Part shown: positions 1-11,165 of the stretch, piece after piece
Numbering within the stretch: position 1 is the stretch's first letter
Layout: each line of letters opens with the position of its first letter
Source: Protonemura montana
Lineage: Eukaryota; Arthropoda; Insecta; Plecoptera; Nemouridae
Length of the DNA stretch: 64,000 nt
NCBI GenBank assembly: GCA_947568835.1
Contig: OX387603.1
Location: 25,630,651-25,694,650 of the forward strand
Direction: 5' to 3'
Notes under the pieces: generated by a model
Told to the model about the DNA's origin: nothing
The model's database searches: none
What the model saw: the letters and a program-made list of their open reading frames with translations, nothing else
Translations under genes and position numbers: made by a program

Positions 1-463
1 TGAGGGGAACAGCCGGGGCCAGGCTTTAAATCAATCTCGAGTTCAATTCATGATTCTAAGCCTTTTGAGATCAAGATCTTGGATTCCGTGAAAAGGCGAC
101 AGCCGGAATGTTAACTCAAGACTCAAAACTCTTGCAGCCTACCAACTCATCTCTACAGTAGATTTCATAACTATGTGTTTAATGACCTCTACCCTATACT
201 TGATGGAACTTGATTTGGACTAGCCAATGATTCTTATGTTTCTATAAATGAGGTAAAAATTTAATCGAAGCTTGATCCTGATGTTCTCTGTTCTAAAAAG
301 CTTCTATAAATGCAAAACCGATCCACAGAGATGGCCTTGTTACGACCTTTACCTGCTCAGCTCACTTTAATCTACTCTTCACTCTCTTGCTTACAAAAAT
401 CTGTTCGGTGCTGTATTTTTATCTTTTACGCACTGGCCATTACAGAAATTTTACATAACTCAC
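1..463. other. EXOC1 intron sequence
   Basis: This AT-rich stretch lies downstream of the GTGAGT donor of the last visible EXOC1 exon on the minus strand. I see no further EXOC1 exon here, so the intron runs off the window. Confidence 0.6.
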
Positions 464-2803
464 CAGGTGAATGAAGAGGTTGTTGAGGTGGCGCGACACT
501 GTCTGCGAAAACTTGTTCTTCCATTTGTCAAAGCGTTTGCGTTGCTCCTGCACGGCTGCCAATCGAACGAGCGCAGGATGTATCTCGGCATTCATTGCTG
601 CCTGCAACGCTTTGGCGGCTACCACCGCCGTGCGCAGGCCGTTGGCGCTGGCAAGGTCTGCGTCCGCCAACGCTGCCACACTTGCCGTTGGGAGGTCCAG
701 CTGGAACTGTATTGCACTCAGGTCAGGAGCATGTCGGCAAATGCGGGGGTCAATTGTTTTGCTGTGTTCATCGCCGCACTGTTTTGACAACGGGTCCACT
801 GATCTTATGTTGATGGTGAATGAGTGAATGATTATTAGGATATGATTATTTTAACCTAGCCTTAATGGCATGACCCAGGACTTCACATAGTTTCCAAAGG
901 ACAATACAAGTTGAATAACAGAATTTCTTCACCCATCCATGCTGTCAAGAGGCAGATAAGCTGTTAATTAGTTTAAAAAAAAATCAACCTCTTAGACCAC
1001 TCTCCTGAATAGAACTGGTCATCTTTAGAATTCATTATAAAGGCCACCCAAATAACCAACTCAGCTCAACGTTGCTTAACTTTGACCTGATCTCACGATA
1101 ACCAGTGTTTCCACAGCGCCCAAAAGTTCGGCATAAAGATTTGGTTGGTATCCATCAAAACTTGATTTTGCCCAACTTTGGTGATCTTTAGCATCCAGAG
1201 TTCCGGCATCCCAACCAGTTAGACCCAAGTCCTGAAACTTACAATGACCTGCTCCAGCTCAGCAAACAGCCGCTGGTTGTTTCTGTTTGCCACCTCGATG
1301 ACAAGGTTCTTGCCCTCCACCTTCTGGATAGCGTCACGGATGTGGCACAAGACCTCTTCGTAGGCATCGAGTCTTGCACTGACGGCTTCGGCCTCCGCGA
1401 CTGCGGCATCCATTTGTGCCATCAGCGTCGCCACTTGGCGTTCAGACGCCAGGACACTGTGCACGTTCTCCTGGGCAACGCACACAAAGAAGCTATTTTA
1501 TGTTTGGGAGCAAAATAACTCTGCTCCTATTATTGCAAATATTTGTAATATGGGAAGTTTCTAAGCAAACAATTATTTGTCTTTGGTTCCATAAAGATTG
1601 AATCAACTTGTTGTTCAAGAGTTAAATAAGCTTTGGCTGATGGAATGCATAGAATCGGAGGGGCATGTAGGAGAGAAGGTTGCAAAGAAGGGAATCTCAG
1701 CAGTCGAAACGTTAACACCTTTCGGAACCACCTTTCTTGTTCTCCTTAAGTTGCGTCTCCTGTTATCCTTTTCCCCAGTATTTAAAGAATTTTTTTGAAA
1801 TTAGTCTCAGAGTATGAATTTCCATTTTGGAGTTTACTCTACCATACATTTTCAAGGGTTGCATTTGACAAATGGTAATGATGAATGCACCAACTTACTC
1901 CGTCGAGGATAGACAAGTCTCTGGCCAGCATTTCCATGAACGCTTCCGCATTGCTGATACCAAAATCGCACTGTGCCATTAGCTTCTGCAAGTCTTGCTC
2001 CTCGCGGTCTGTCAACACGATGTAGTCTTCAGGCTCTGCCGTTTCAACATAGTCTGGTGCTGCCGTCACCTCGTTTTCCACAAGAAAGTTAGAATCCTCC
2101 ATCCACTCGGGCGGAATATTTATGAAGGTGGGTTTCTGCTTTGGCAGATGCTTGCAGCATTGCTAAACAAAAAACAAAAACAAAAATGTTGTGGTATAAA
2201 CAGTCAGATTACTATCAGATTAAAAGTCTAATAATGTTACATACCTTCCACAAAAGAATAAGAAAGTTTTGTCTCTCTTGCAAGCTGATCGCAAACCATT
2301 TATAGCTTTTGTCAAACTGCAAGTCAAATTCATGAATATCCCCGCCTAATCCTTTGCCATCAACAGCCTTTAGATCACTCAACAGCCAGAACCGTTTCTT
2401 CTTAAACGAGCTTTTGTCAGTTTTCTTTACCTGTAAAAAACAAGCAATAAAACATGAATTCCACGCTAGGGAAAATATAGGGGGAGAAATTATGTAAAAT
2501 ACACTACTCTTTAACAATGCACTGGCACTGGACATTGGATATTGCCTCTACAACCCCTCTCTTATAATCTGTCAGAAACAGGGCCTGCAGGTTGTCACTG
2601 TAGTAGTAGGTAATATACTTTTAATATTTAATACAGCATACCTGGGACATGTTCACACATGTAGGATTATCAGTAGTCACTGACAAACATAGGAAACTTG
2701 TTTTCTTCTTTTTTAGTAATTTACTGACGTTAACAATTGCGACAAGCCGCTCATCGTTTGGTTGAAACACTTCACGTTGTACAATGTGCCGAATAGCTGC
2801 CAT
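464..2803 (-). CDS. EXOC1: Exocyst complex component 1 (Sec3), N-terminal part, truncated by window edge
   Basis: Five coding exons are visible, in transcription order: 2803-2642, 2430-2245, 2162-1899, 1470-1243 and 706-464. All introns are phase 0 with GT-AG ends. They join into 361 codons, about 40% of the family's usual ~890; the rest lies left of the window. The ATG at 2803 has A at -3 and G at +4. The start (MAAIRHIVQREVFQPNDERL) and segments such as SNAEAFMEML, LASERQ and RHLNNLFIHL align with vertebrate EXOC1 as I know it. Residues ~1-140 correspond to the Sec3 PH-like domain that binds PI(4,5)P2 and Rho GTPases; the acidic linker and coiled-coil region follow. By family knowledge EXOC1 is an exocyst subunit that tethers secretory vesicles to the plasma membrane. 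No TATA box was seen upstream. Identity is very secure; the edges rest on splice consensus. Confidence 0.95.
784..970 (+). repeat. Degenerate copy of the 5S-SINE tail family in an EXOC1 intron
   Basis: The order of motifs (ACGGGTCCACTGATC, GTGAATGAGTGAATGAT, CCTAGCCTTA, then CCATGCTGTCAAGAGG) matches the 3' body shared by copies at 25.6-25.85, 38.54-38.77, 45.27-45.46 and 60.0-60.24 kb. It is old and diverged. The 5S-like head is missing here. Confidence 0.5.
1085..1215 (-). repeat. 5S-rRNA-like SINE head fragment
   Basis: On the minus strand the segment reads like the middle of 5S rRNA (…GATCAxxxxAAGTTAAGCAAC…), as in the clearer copy at 25385-25500. It is a diverged fragment inside an EXOC1 intron, probably of the 5S-derived SINE family. 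Confidence 0.35.
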
Positions 2804-4240
2804 TGTGCCACAAGCCTATTCCAAGCACGATTTATGCAAAAATCAGTTTACTGCGCTTACTCAAACCTTTACATTATTTTCTGTGGAAGAACCAGCGAAA
2901 GAGATGTAAACATCGATAGTTACTTTTTTGGGTTAGGTTTACTTGTTAGTCGTTCACAAGAATGAAATCAACTTTACAAAAATATATGAGCCGAATATAT
3001 TATATAAACCTGTATTTAATAGCTCACTTTAATAAGAAGAATGTAAAAATGACACCCTCTTCTAATTTACTTTGGCCTGAACCAGCCTGAACTGCCTCCT
3101 CGTTTGGACAATCAGATGTCAGTTGTCAGTTGCAGGTTTGGTTGGTAACTCCGAATAGTCAAAATAAAGGAGGGAACGGGAACCTAGCTTGAATACCACA
3201 GATTAATGAGATAATATATTAATTAATCTATGCCTGTACAACCACTATAGATGCCAATACCACTAAAACTATCGATAAAGAAGCTTAACATGTTTTTTTG
3301 CCAGTTGGTTCTTTGGTTAGGGTGGTTTTTTGGTTAATTGCTGAGGCTTACGTAGATCCTTACTTTAAATACCTTGAATTACTTGAAATACTTTCTATCC
3401 AAAGTAATTTTCTTTGGGTATCTTTTGCAAATTGTCGTTTTTTCCACTTCAGCACATGTTTGCATAGTAGGCAGAGAGATTTAAAGTTCTTGGATGAGCG
3501 TAGCGAACGAAGAGAACGAAACTAATACTCAATTTGATTACCTGGAAAAAAGTGCACAAGGTAAATTTTTTGTGGATGTGTGTGAATTTGTTGCTTTCTT
3601 CTGACCAAACAGCTGGAATTTTATTGTTTAGATTTGCAAAACATTCTCATAATCTCTGGGTCTAGATCTACTACGTTTTTGCTGTTTTTAGCAAGAACGG
3701 TTTGAACGTTTACTAGCCAATCAAGAATTACGAAAGTGTATATACATTTTAATTTTTATCAAACAATTCAGTTACAATATTAAAATTTGTAGAAATTGAA
3801 TCCATGGCAAAAGTTCGAAAATGTACCATTCAAAAGTACCAAACTAGGTTTTGGGGTGAGAGGGTGAAGGAATAGAAATGACCCGCTATGAGGCGATATG
3901 AGGTTATATATGGGTGCCAATGGGTGCTAAGGAGCGCAGCCTCCCATGTTCACGTCAGACCTACCACCTTTTTAAAAAGAAAAACATAGAAATTAAAAAA
4001 AAAGTAAATACACTTCTCTACAACTCAATTTAAATAGCGTTCAAAAGGGGATTTGTCATGGGAATCCAACGGACACTGGATTGAAATCCAATACGATATT
4101 GTTTCTCGCGGTCTTGGGCTTGGCCACGCTGCTGACATAGCATCATATCTTTTGACCGAGAACATTTCAGTCCTCCAAGTTCATTTTCCGTCTCTTTATA
4201 CGATGAAGAGACGAGTGTGCGTGCGTGCATTGCCAAAAAT
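2804..4240. other. AT-rich intergenic region upstream of EXOC1
   Basis: About 1.4 kb of AT-rich DNA with only short unsupported open frames. The part next to 2804 must hold the EXOC1 5' UTR and promoter. I see no TATA box and no divergent gene. Confidence 0.5.
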
Positions 4241-4245
4241 TTGAA

Positions 4246-4356
4246 GACCCGCCAAGAGACGACACTTTAGTAGAGGACGTCTTGGGAAAAGACAATTTGG
4301 GAAAGGCCACCTTAGGAGACGATGCCTTGCAAGCGGGACACCGTGAAGACGCCGTT
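4246..4356 (+). repeat. Degenerate 15-bp tandem repeat
   Basis: Successive units such as GACGTCTTGGGAAAA, GACAATTTGGGAAAG, GCCACCTTAGGAGAC and GATGCCTTGCAAGCG recur every 15 bp. One plus-strand frame stays open through the array but has no ATG after the preceding TGA. It is best treated as a small satellite or a decayed coding fragment. Confidence 0.4.
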
Positions 4357-4419
4357 CAAATGCCCACTGCATGGAAGGTAGCAACACCGAAGCCATAACA
4401 AGGGGATGTGCAGGGGTTT

Positions 4420-4435
4420 GGGGGGGGGGGGGGGG
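4420..4435 (+). repeat. 16-base G run
   Basis: An uninterrupted G16 tract, followed by A and G4, in a GC island. It could form a G-quadruplex and is also prone to sequencing-length error. Confidence 0.9.
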
Positions 4436-7400
4436 AGGGGCGGGTGATATGCCGTCGAGCCCTTTCATCGCCGCCGAAGAAAGACGGAGACGACGTCGGG
4501 TGTGTGCGATCGACGGAGACTGCGACGCCGTTGGGGACGAGCGTGCGCGAATCTATAACGAGAGTGCGGCGTGAGATTTGGCGCACTTGCGACGTCGGCG
4601 TCGGTCTAATCGCCGGGCGTCCGTTCGTCTCGCGCGCGCGCGCGCGTCGCGACGCCTAGCGTGACGCACGCCACGTGCCAGTACCCCCCCTCCCCCTCCC
4701 CTTCATTCACCCTCTCGGCGTCGAGAGAGCGTCCTGCCGCACGCGGAATCTTACCGGCAACAATGGCTTGGTGACAACATTTTCCCTGGTTGATGAGTGA
4801 GCGTAGAGAAATCTCAAATTTCACCAGCCCAAAATGTCCCTAGCCGCATGTGTTCGTGGTCTACCATTCTGATTTTGATGACACTTTCAGAATACCTTTA
4901 CCTGTTCTCAAATTTTACACCATGCGTGTTTTAAACAAATGTCATTATTTCTTCATTGAAGAAATGAATCCACTGTGATCCTTCCAACTGGATTTACTGA
5001 TCAAACTCTTGCAACACTTTAAATAACAAGTTATCTTCAATAATAGAGAATAGCTACGCAATTTAAATTGCGTTCGAGAAGCACAAGAAGTTAGTCTCAT
5101 TCTGTTCTAATTTAGATGTTAAGGAACCCACTGTCAACGTCACGGGGCTGTACAAGCATCGAGTGAAGATCTGCTGATATGCGTTCGATACTCGGGGGAG
5201 AAACGGTTTCAGATCGACCACACACTTCCTTAATGCCTTACGCCATTCTTCATATACCGTTTCGCTTTCAAAATCATGAAAGATTTTACCATGAAAGACC
5301 ACAGAAATCGGTAAAATTACAATATATTTTGGATCCAATAATCGAAAAAGTAGAAATTTTGAGGCGAAAGACTACAGTTCCAAAACTGTTCGTTTCCTGG
5401 AGAAATGGAAAAAAAAAGTTGCTCGTTGAAAAAAAAATAGAGAAGATTTGATAAAATTTTGGTTTTATCAAGTTGGCGGCTGTCCCATCCCCGTCACCAA
5501 CTCGCGCCATTGTAACAGTCTTATAGTTGGCCGCTCCACTACACGCCAGTGCCCTCTATGGGCCGGGCACGGCTTGTTGGGGATCTAGAGCTTCTCTTGA
5601 CGGCAGAACCCGTGCATTGCAGGACAGCTGCAGTTGACGCGTGGGAGGGGAGGGGGGGGGGGGCGTCACATGCAAAGGACGCCGTTGTCCAGAGCATGGC
5701 GTCGAACCTGCCACGATGGAACCGTCCGAGAGGAGAGAAGGTTCCTGGCATATATTGCATGACATTTTTTTCTTTGGTTCTTCATATATTTATACAAACA
5801 TATCTTTTTTTGCCATTTGCAAGAACACAACGGAGAATATCATACACGAAGTTTGCTAAAATCGGTGGTCCAAAAAAAAAATTTTCAAAAATTTTTTAAA
5901 CACAACCGGAATTTACTGGTTTTAAAGATTTTGAAACAATCTTTTGAAAATTTAAATTAAACATATTTTTTTAAGGCAAACTTTGTAAAAAATCAGCTTG
6001 TTAAACCAGCAAAGTAGCAATGACTTCGCCTTCCATTTGTATACCTATTGTTCCGTGGATTTCTTGCTTTATTTTAAATCACCATCAATGGCGAGCATCG
6101 ATCACAATTACATTTAGTTGCCAAGCATCAAAGAAGAAATAATCGCGATAAAACGCGACACTGCGACACGCCTCCCGTTTGCTAGCAAACTAGAAAAATA
6201 GTGCGTAAATTCCAAAAGCGTTCAAGCGTTGACATTGACAGACCCGCCATTTTGATGGCGGCCATTTTGTGCATAATCTAGACTATAATACCTCACTGCA
6301 TCTATGAACCACCCATCGGATCACAGTAGCATGACGCATGATCGAGAGGGGCGTGGAGAGGGTGCACTGCACCAGCAACGAGCGATCAAAGCAGCGCTGG
6401 GACCCGCTGTTCTCATCTCTGACAGATTGACACCTGTCACCGGCTGCGGGAGAGAATCCGCTCAATCCAATCGGAAATTATCCCCGGCCGGAAAGTCTGC
6501 TGCCACGTTTCCGGTCGCGCGAATAGATTTTAAGTTGGCCATTGGAAGCAAGAAAGGCGTACGCTTTGGCGACGACAGCCTGAAGGCGAGGTCGAGATAG
6601 TTTTCTGGGCGGCGCGGCAGTAGGCTTTCAGAGAACAAGGCGCGAAGCGTTCTTGCCTGGCAAAGCGTCGGCGTCGGCGACGGCGACGGAAGCGACGGGT
6701 CGGCGCTGGCAGCGCGGGAGCGTTGACGCTCGCCAGCGCGAGTCGAGAATTCGACAGAGTGGATGCGTCTCATGGGAAGGTCTCGTCGTTCTTGCCGTGT
6801 GCTTTGGGAGAGAAGGGGCGGCGTTGAAGCTGCAGCGAGAGGATCTCACTGTTTTACCGGGGTAACGGCTGCCCGGCATTCGATGCAGTTTACTGCTGGG
6901 ACTTCTCTGTGTTTGCAACGTCGACTTCGTGCGTTTTCAAACAAAATCTGTTACAGACATTAATCCGATCAAAAGTTAACGAACATTTCCAATACTTTCT
7001 GAAATTTACCACGTTCTGTAGAACAGGTTAAAAGTTTAAAATACAGGTCCTTTTAACTACATGGTCGAGTATGTCATCCGTGTTTGAATTTTTTCATTTA
7101 ATTTGGTACAATTATTGTTCCAATTTTTAGTGAAATTCTTTAAACATTTTTACATTTTATCCTTTAAAATTTTTATTTTAATTACACTTCCCCAGCTTTA
7201 CTTTAAATATTTGCTTTCAGATTTTTTCTTGATCTCGTAATTTGTCCTGGTCTTCACGTGGCCATGTTTTCATGTTTTCACAAAAAAGCCAGGCTCATCC
7301 ATCAACGCAAATAAAGTTTCGAACGCGAAGCTAGTTCAGGGAAAAATTAAAACTGTTGTTTTGTCTGAATTATCTTCGAACTTGCTATGGCCGGTATTTG

Positions 7401-7761
7401 AAGCCTCTGCGCCGTTCAGGAGTACTGAAAATGATTCACATATAAGAAGGATTTTGGATGGTTTATAAGCAAGATACCAAGCAAGTCAGGTCCCCTATCA
7501 GCGTCGCAGTCCAAAACCCGTACCGTTCCATTCCGAATCGACGAGACCTTCCACCTAGCCTCATCGACTCTGTTCCCGCTCGTGCACTCTCCCGCCACGT
7601 GCCACCCCCACCCCCGTCCCACCCCTCCACCCTGGAGCGCGCGGCGTCGGCAGCAGCTCGTTTTAGACGCCCCCTCCCGGGCACGCGTCGCGACGCCGAC
7701 CCTCTAATTACCGGCGCCACCTGAGCCGACGCCGACGCCGTGACGTCACGCTACGCCGACG

Positions 7762-7775
7762 CCCCCCCCCCCCCC
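7762..7775 (+). repeat. 14-base C run
   Basis: An uninterrupted C14 tract directly after (GCCGAC)-type repeats in the 7.5-8.0 kb island, about 75 bp before the G20 run on the same strand. The two runs could pair with each other as an inverted repeat. Confidence 0.9.
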
Positions 7776-7851
7776 ATTCCCTTGCCGTCACGGACACGGC
7801 CAGGCCGTTATCGCGGCGAGCACGCGACGCCGCGAGGCACGGTGGGAGGGA

Positions 7852-7871
7852 GGGGGGGGGGGGGGGGGGGG
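7852..7871 (+). repeat. 20-base G run
   Basis: An uninterrupted G20 tract, the longest homopolymer seen in the window. It lies close to the C14 run at 7762-7775. Confidence 0.9.
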
Positions 7872-8004
7872 AGGAAGACGGATGGACGCGTCCTGATTGC
7901 AGATCGCCCTCCCCCCACCCCCCGTTTCCCGGTCCTCGATTGCGATCGCCTTGAGGCGCCTTGCTCAGTTCAACTTGCCGTGCTCCGACGACGAAACCAC
8001 CTCT

Positions 8005-8222
8005 CTAAGTGCAAACTAAGGGCGAACTGAGGGCAAACTAAGGGCAAACTAAGGGCTAACTAAGGGCAAACTAAGGGCAAACTAAGGGCGAACTAAGGGC
8101 GAACTAAGGGCTAACTAAGGGCAAACTAAGGGCAAACTAAGGGCAAACTAAGGGCAAACTAAGGGCAAACTAAGGGCAAACTAAGGGCTAACTAAGGGCT
8201 AACTAAGGGCTAACTAAGGGTT
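8005..8222 (+). repeat. 11-bp tandem repeat, CTAAGGGCAAA type
   Basis: About 19 near-perfect copies of an 11-bp unit (CTAAGGGCAAA, with GCGAA and GCTAA variants) lie at the end of a GC-rich island. Confidence 0.95.
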
Positions 8223-8469
8223 ACTCCTAGTGTGCCTCTTACGGTGCCTTTTCCGAACTTCTTGCTCGAATTGAGAACCAAGAATCACGCCAAGACCAGC
8301 TACGGCCACGAAACGCGAGGCGATTTTCCGCAGCCTAGAAACTTTGATTGCATGGCGACTTGCTCGTTCAGAGAATTAAAGAAACATTTGAGAGAATAGC
8401 TTCTTACAGTCCCTTTGATCCTACATGTTATCATCAGTGGTCGCTACCGTCTCAGAAATTGGTGCAAAC

Positions 8470-8692
8470 ACTCGGTCTCTTGGTGCTACTCCTTGGAGAT
8501 CCGTCATTCTCATCAAATACACTAAAATCGTCTCAAAAAGCCAGTGTCCAAGTAGCTCACTTGGTTAGAGCAACACCAGCGACAGGTGGAGATCGGGGTA
8601 CGAGTCCCCGTTTGGGTATCAATTTTTGAGACGGTTATAGTGTTGATAATAATAAAATCACCCGCGCATTGCAAGCGTTTGCAATTTAAATA
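8470..8692 (+). repeat. tRNA-derived SINE copy, plus orientation
   Basis: A tRNA-like core contains an A-box-like GTAGCTCACTTGGTTAGAGC and a B-box-like GGTACGAGTCC, with pairing acceptor arms. It follows a head with CTTGGAGATCCGTCATTCTC and precedes the tail ATCAATTTTTGAGACGG … AATTTAAATAAGATTTCA. The same structure recurs at 9160, 23440, 29813, 34200, 34942 and 43355. The anticodon loop lacks the normal U33, so it is a retroposon rather than a tRNA gene. Confidence 0.85.
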
Positions 8693-9159
8693 AGATTTCA
8701 AATAAACATCCCGGCTCTTTCTAGATGGAAAGAGTGACGTCAGACAGGTAACTAGCAGAAGCAGTCGGGGAAAGTCTCGCGATAAATGTAAATAAGAAAT
8801 GATCGCGAAGACTCGTGAGCGTGGAATTGTCAGGCGTGGTAAATTTTATACGAAGTTGAAGTTTGATCGAGTTAAGTCAAAGACTGCGGCACTTACGAGA
8901 TTTTAACCGTGGAAAATAAGTCGAAGATTTGCATCGCATGGCAAATCGCATGCAAGTATGGGCTGTCGCGTCTCGCGTTAAAGGAGGAGCGTTTGCGAGA
9001 TTTGCCGAATTTTTTCAATGAGAGCGACACACAATATTTGATTCTGAACTACGCTGCGAAAAGATGCTACTGAGATCGATTCACAGTTGAATATAGCATA
9101 CAAATGGTCAACGCCACAAGGAAACGCCTGAAAAAAAAATGCCAGGCAATCATCGCACT

Positions 9160-9402
9160 TACTTAATTGATGCCCAAACGGGGACTCGAACCCCGATCTC
9201 CACCTATCGCGGGTGTTGCTCTAACCCATTGAGCTACTTGGACACTGGCTTTTTGAGACGATTTTAGTGTATTTGATGAGAATGACAGTTCTTCAAGGAG
9301 TAGAACCATGAGGCTGTGAAAACTCACAGTCACTCTGATTCTAGTGACGCTATATCACGTCACAACCTGTCAAACTCGAGTGACTCCGATTTGACGTCGG
9401 AA
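9160..9402 (-). repeat. tRNA-derived SINE copy, minus orientation
   Basis: The reverse complement carries the tRNA-like core with GGGGTTCGAGTCCCCG and the family head down to the GTTGTGACGTG and CTCGAGTTTGACAGG segments. With the plus-strand copy at 8470 it forms an inverted pair about 0.5 kb apart. Confidence 0.85.
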
Positions 9403-11099
9403 TCTAACGAAATCTAACGAAAACATCCTGATACGATAGGCTGGTTTCAAGTTTCAATGCCTTTATCAAGTTTTCTTATTTTGCAAAAAATAATTATTTT
9501 TAGTCAAAGTATCAAAGCGATTGTTTCTGAAAATGTAATCCATGACAGTTCAGCCTTGGTCAGAAGAGAGCAAGTAATACAGCAGAAAAAAATCCCATTT
9601 AGTAAAATTGAGCGTTCACCACGCTCATCCAAGTAACCTGTCAAAAAAAACTGTTCCCCAATCTTTGCCAGAAACTTCAGGGCTGCAAGGAGTTGAGCCC
9701 TTCCGTATAGCATGGGTCAAGTTTGTACCGGTTGTACCCCCCGCCCCTTTTAGGTTAGTAGCGGTTTATCATCGCCCTCATCACCCAACAACAGCGTGCG
9801 TCGCTCAACGGCGTGCGTCGTGCGCCGTCCTACGCACAAATCAATCACCCGTCCACCCAACTCCCAAGATAGCCTAGTGACGTCACGTAGCATGCAGATA
9901 GGCGCTCGGGTCGCCGGAACGCACATCGCTCTTCCCTTCATCGTCGTCGTCGCCGTCGCCGCGCGCGAGCCAGCAATCTCCGGCGGAAGCCACGCCGAGA
10001 CGCAGAGTGCCCCCCCAACTCCACGACGCTCCCCTGCCCCCTCCCCAACGCCTTCCCCTAGCGCCGCGTCTAATTGCCCGCGGCGGGCTCGCCCCTCGCG
10101 CGCGGCTCTGACACGGATGACTGCCCCCCTGTCTCCCCCCCCCCGTACCCCGCCCGCCCCACAAGACGCCGTCGACGCTCGCTTCGAGCCGCCCTCTCGC
10201 TCTCCCGTCGCCGCGACGCCGACGCCGACGTCGGCCTGGCCGTGGCATGCTCGCGATGATTGCCATCCGCTACGCACCGTCTCTCTCGAATGCAAGTCGC
10301 GACGGCATCGGTCGACTCTGTCGCACACACGGCGTCGCACATAAGAGCGTCTCTGTTTCACGAGCGGGGCCGCACTGCAGGCATCTCTGTCGGCTCGACG
10401 CGAGCGGCCCATTGTCATTTCTGTCACTCGCACACATTCGCGATGATCCCGGCAGGCTTTGTCTGCCGCACGCCTACGCCCCACCACCCCCAACCCCCAC
10501 CCACCCCCTCGCGCGCTGCCAACGTCGAGTCATCAATTACTTCGATCTCGATCGTCGCCCTCCGTGCGCCGTGGCTTGCCGTGCGCACGCGCGCTTCTAT
10601 CCGCACGGCACACGCACGCTCACCTCCCGCTATCCGCACGGCAGCGCGCGTGATCTCCGACAGAGATGTTCCTTTGTCTGTCATTACGTCTGGCCTTCGT
10701 CACTAGCGCTCTCTCTGTCGCAACTCCGGCGCCTCGCATAGCGGCGTCTCTGTCTGGCTACAGGCGCCTTGTGAAACGTGATCTCCGTCTTGCGCGTGGA
10801 GCGTCGAGTGGTAGCGTCCTTGTCTGGCCTCCGCGAGGCGAGCTGTCGAGCAATCCGTTGGCCGACGCCGAGTTGCCGCCCGGGATGGTAGCACACTGAC
10901 GTCTGGCGTCGTGCGCTCATCTTCTGAAGGACGCATCGAAAGGGGGCGGATTGGTTGGGTAGGACCATCGGAGTTTCAGACGGATCTGTACTTGCAATCC
11001 CTTGTCTTTACCGAAAATTCACGGGGATTTTCTGAACAGTTGAACGAATCCTTGCATGGATAAGCTGAGTGAAGCTACGTGGCCGTGTGAATCAAACTG

Positions 11100-11165
11100 G
11101 CTGTGTGCTCGACGGTCACCCAACCGACGCGCGACTCGATGCAGTGTTGCTTAACCCGCGTGTTA
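11100..11165 (-). repeat. 5S-rRNA-like fragment
   Basis: The segment GACGGTCACCCAACCGAC … GTGTTGCTTAAC matches the reversed internal part of the 5S-like SINE head (GTTAAGCAACAC … GGATGGGTGACC). It is short and diverged. Confidence 0.4.

Noticed and set aside
4195-4395. Plus-strand frame over the 15-bp repeat as a small gene
   Set aside because: There is no ATG between the upstream TGA and the end, no homology, and only a weak donor.
9750-10493. 247-codon minus-strand frame with an overlapping 182-codon plus-strand frame
   Set aside because: Arg/Ala/Pro-rich composition from GC-rich DNA, no domain and no splice support, with equally open shadow frames on both strands.
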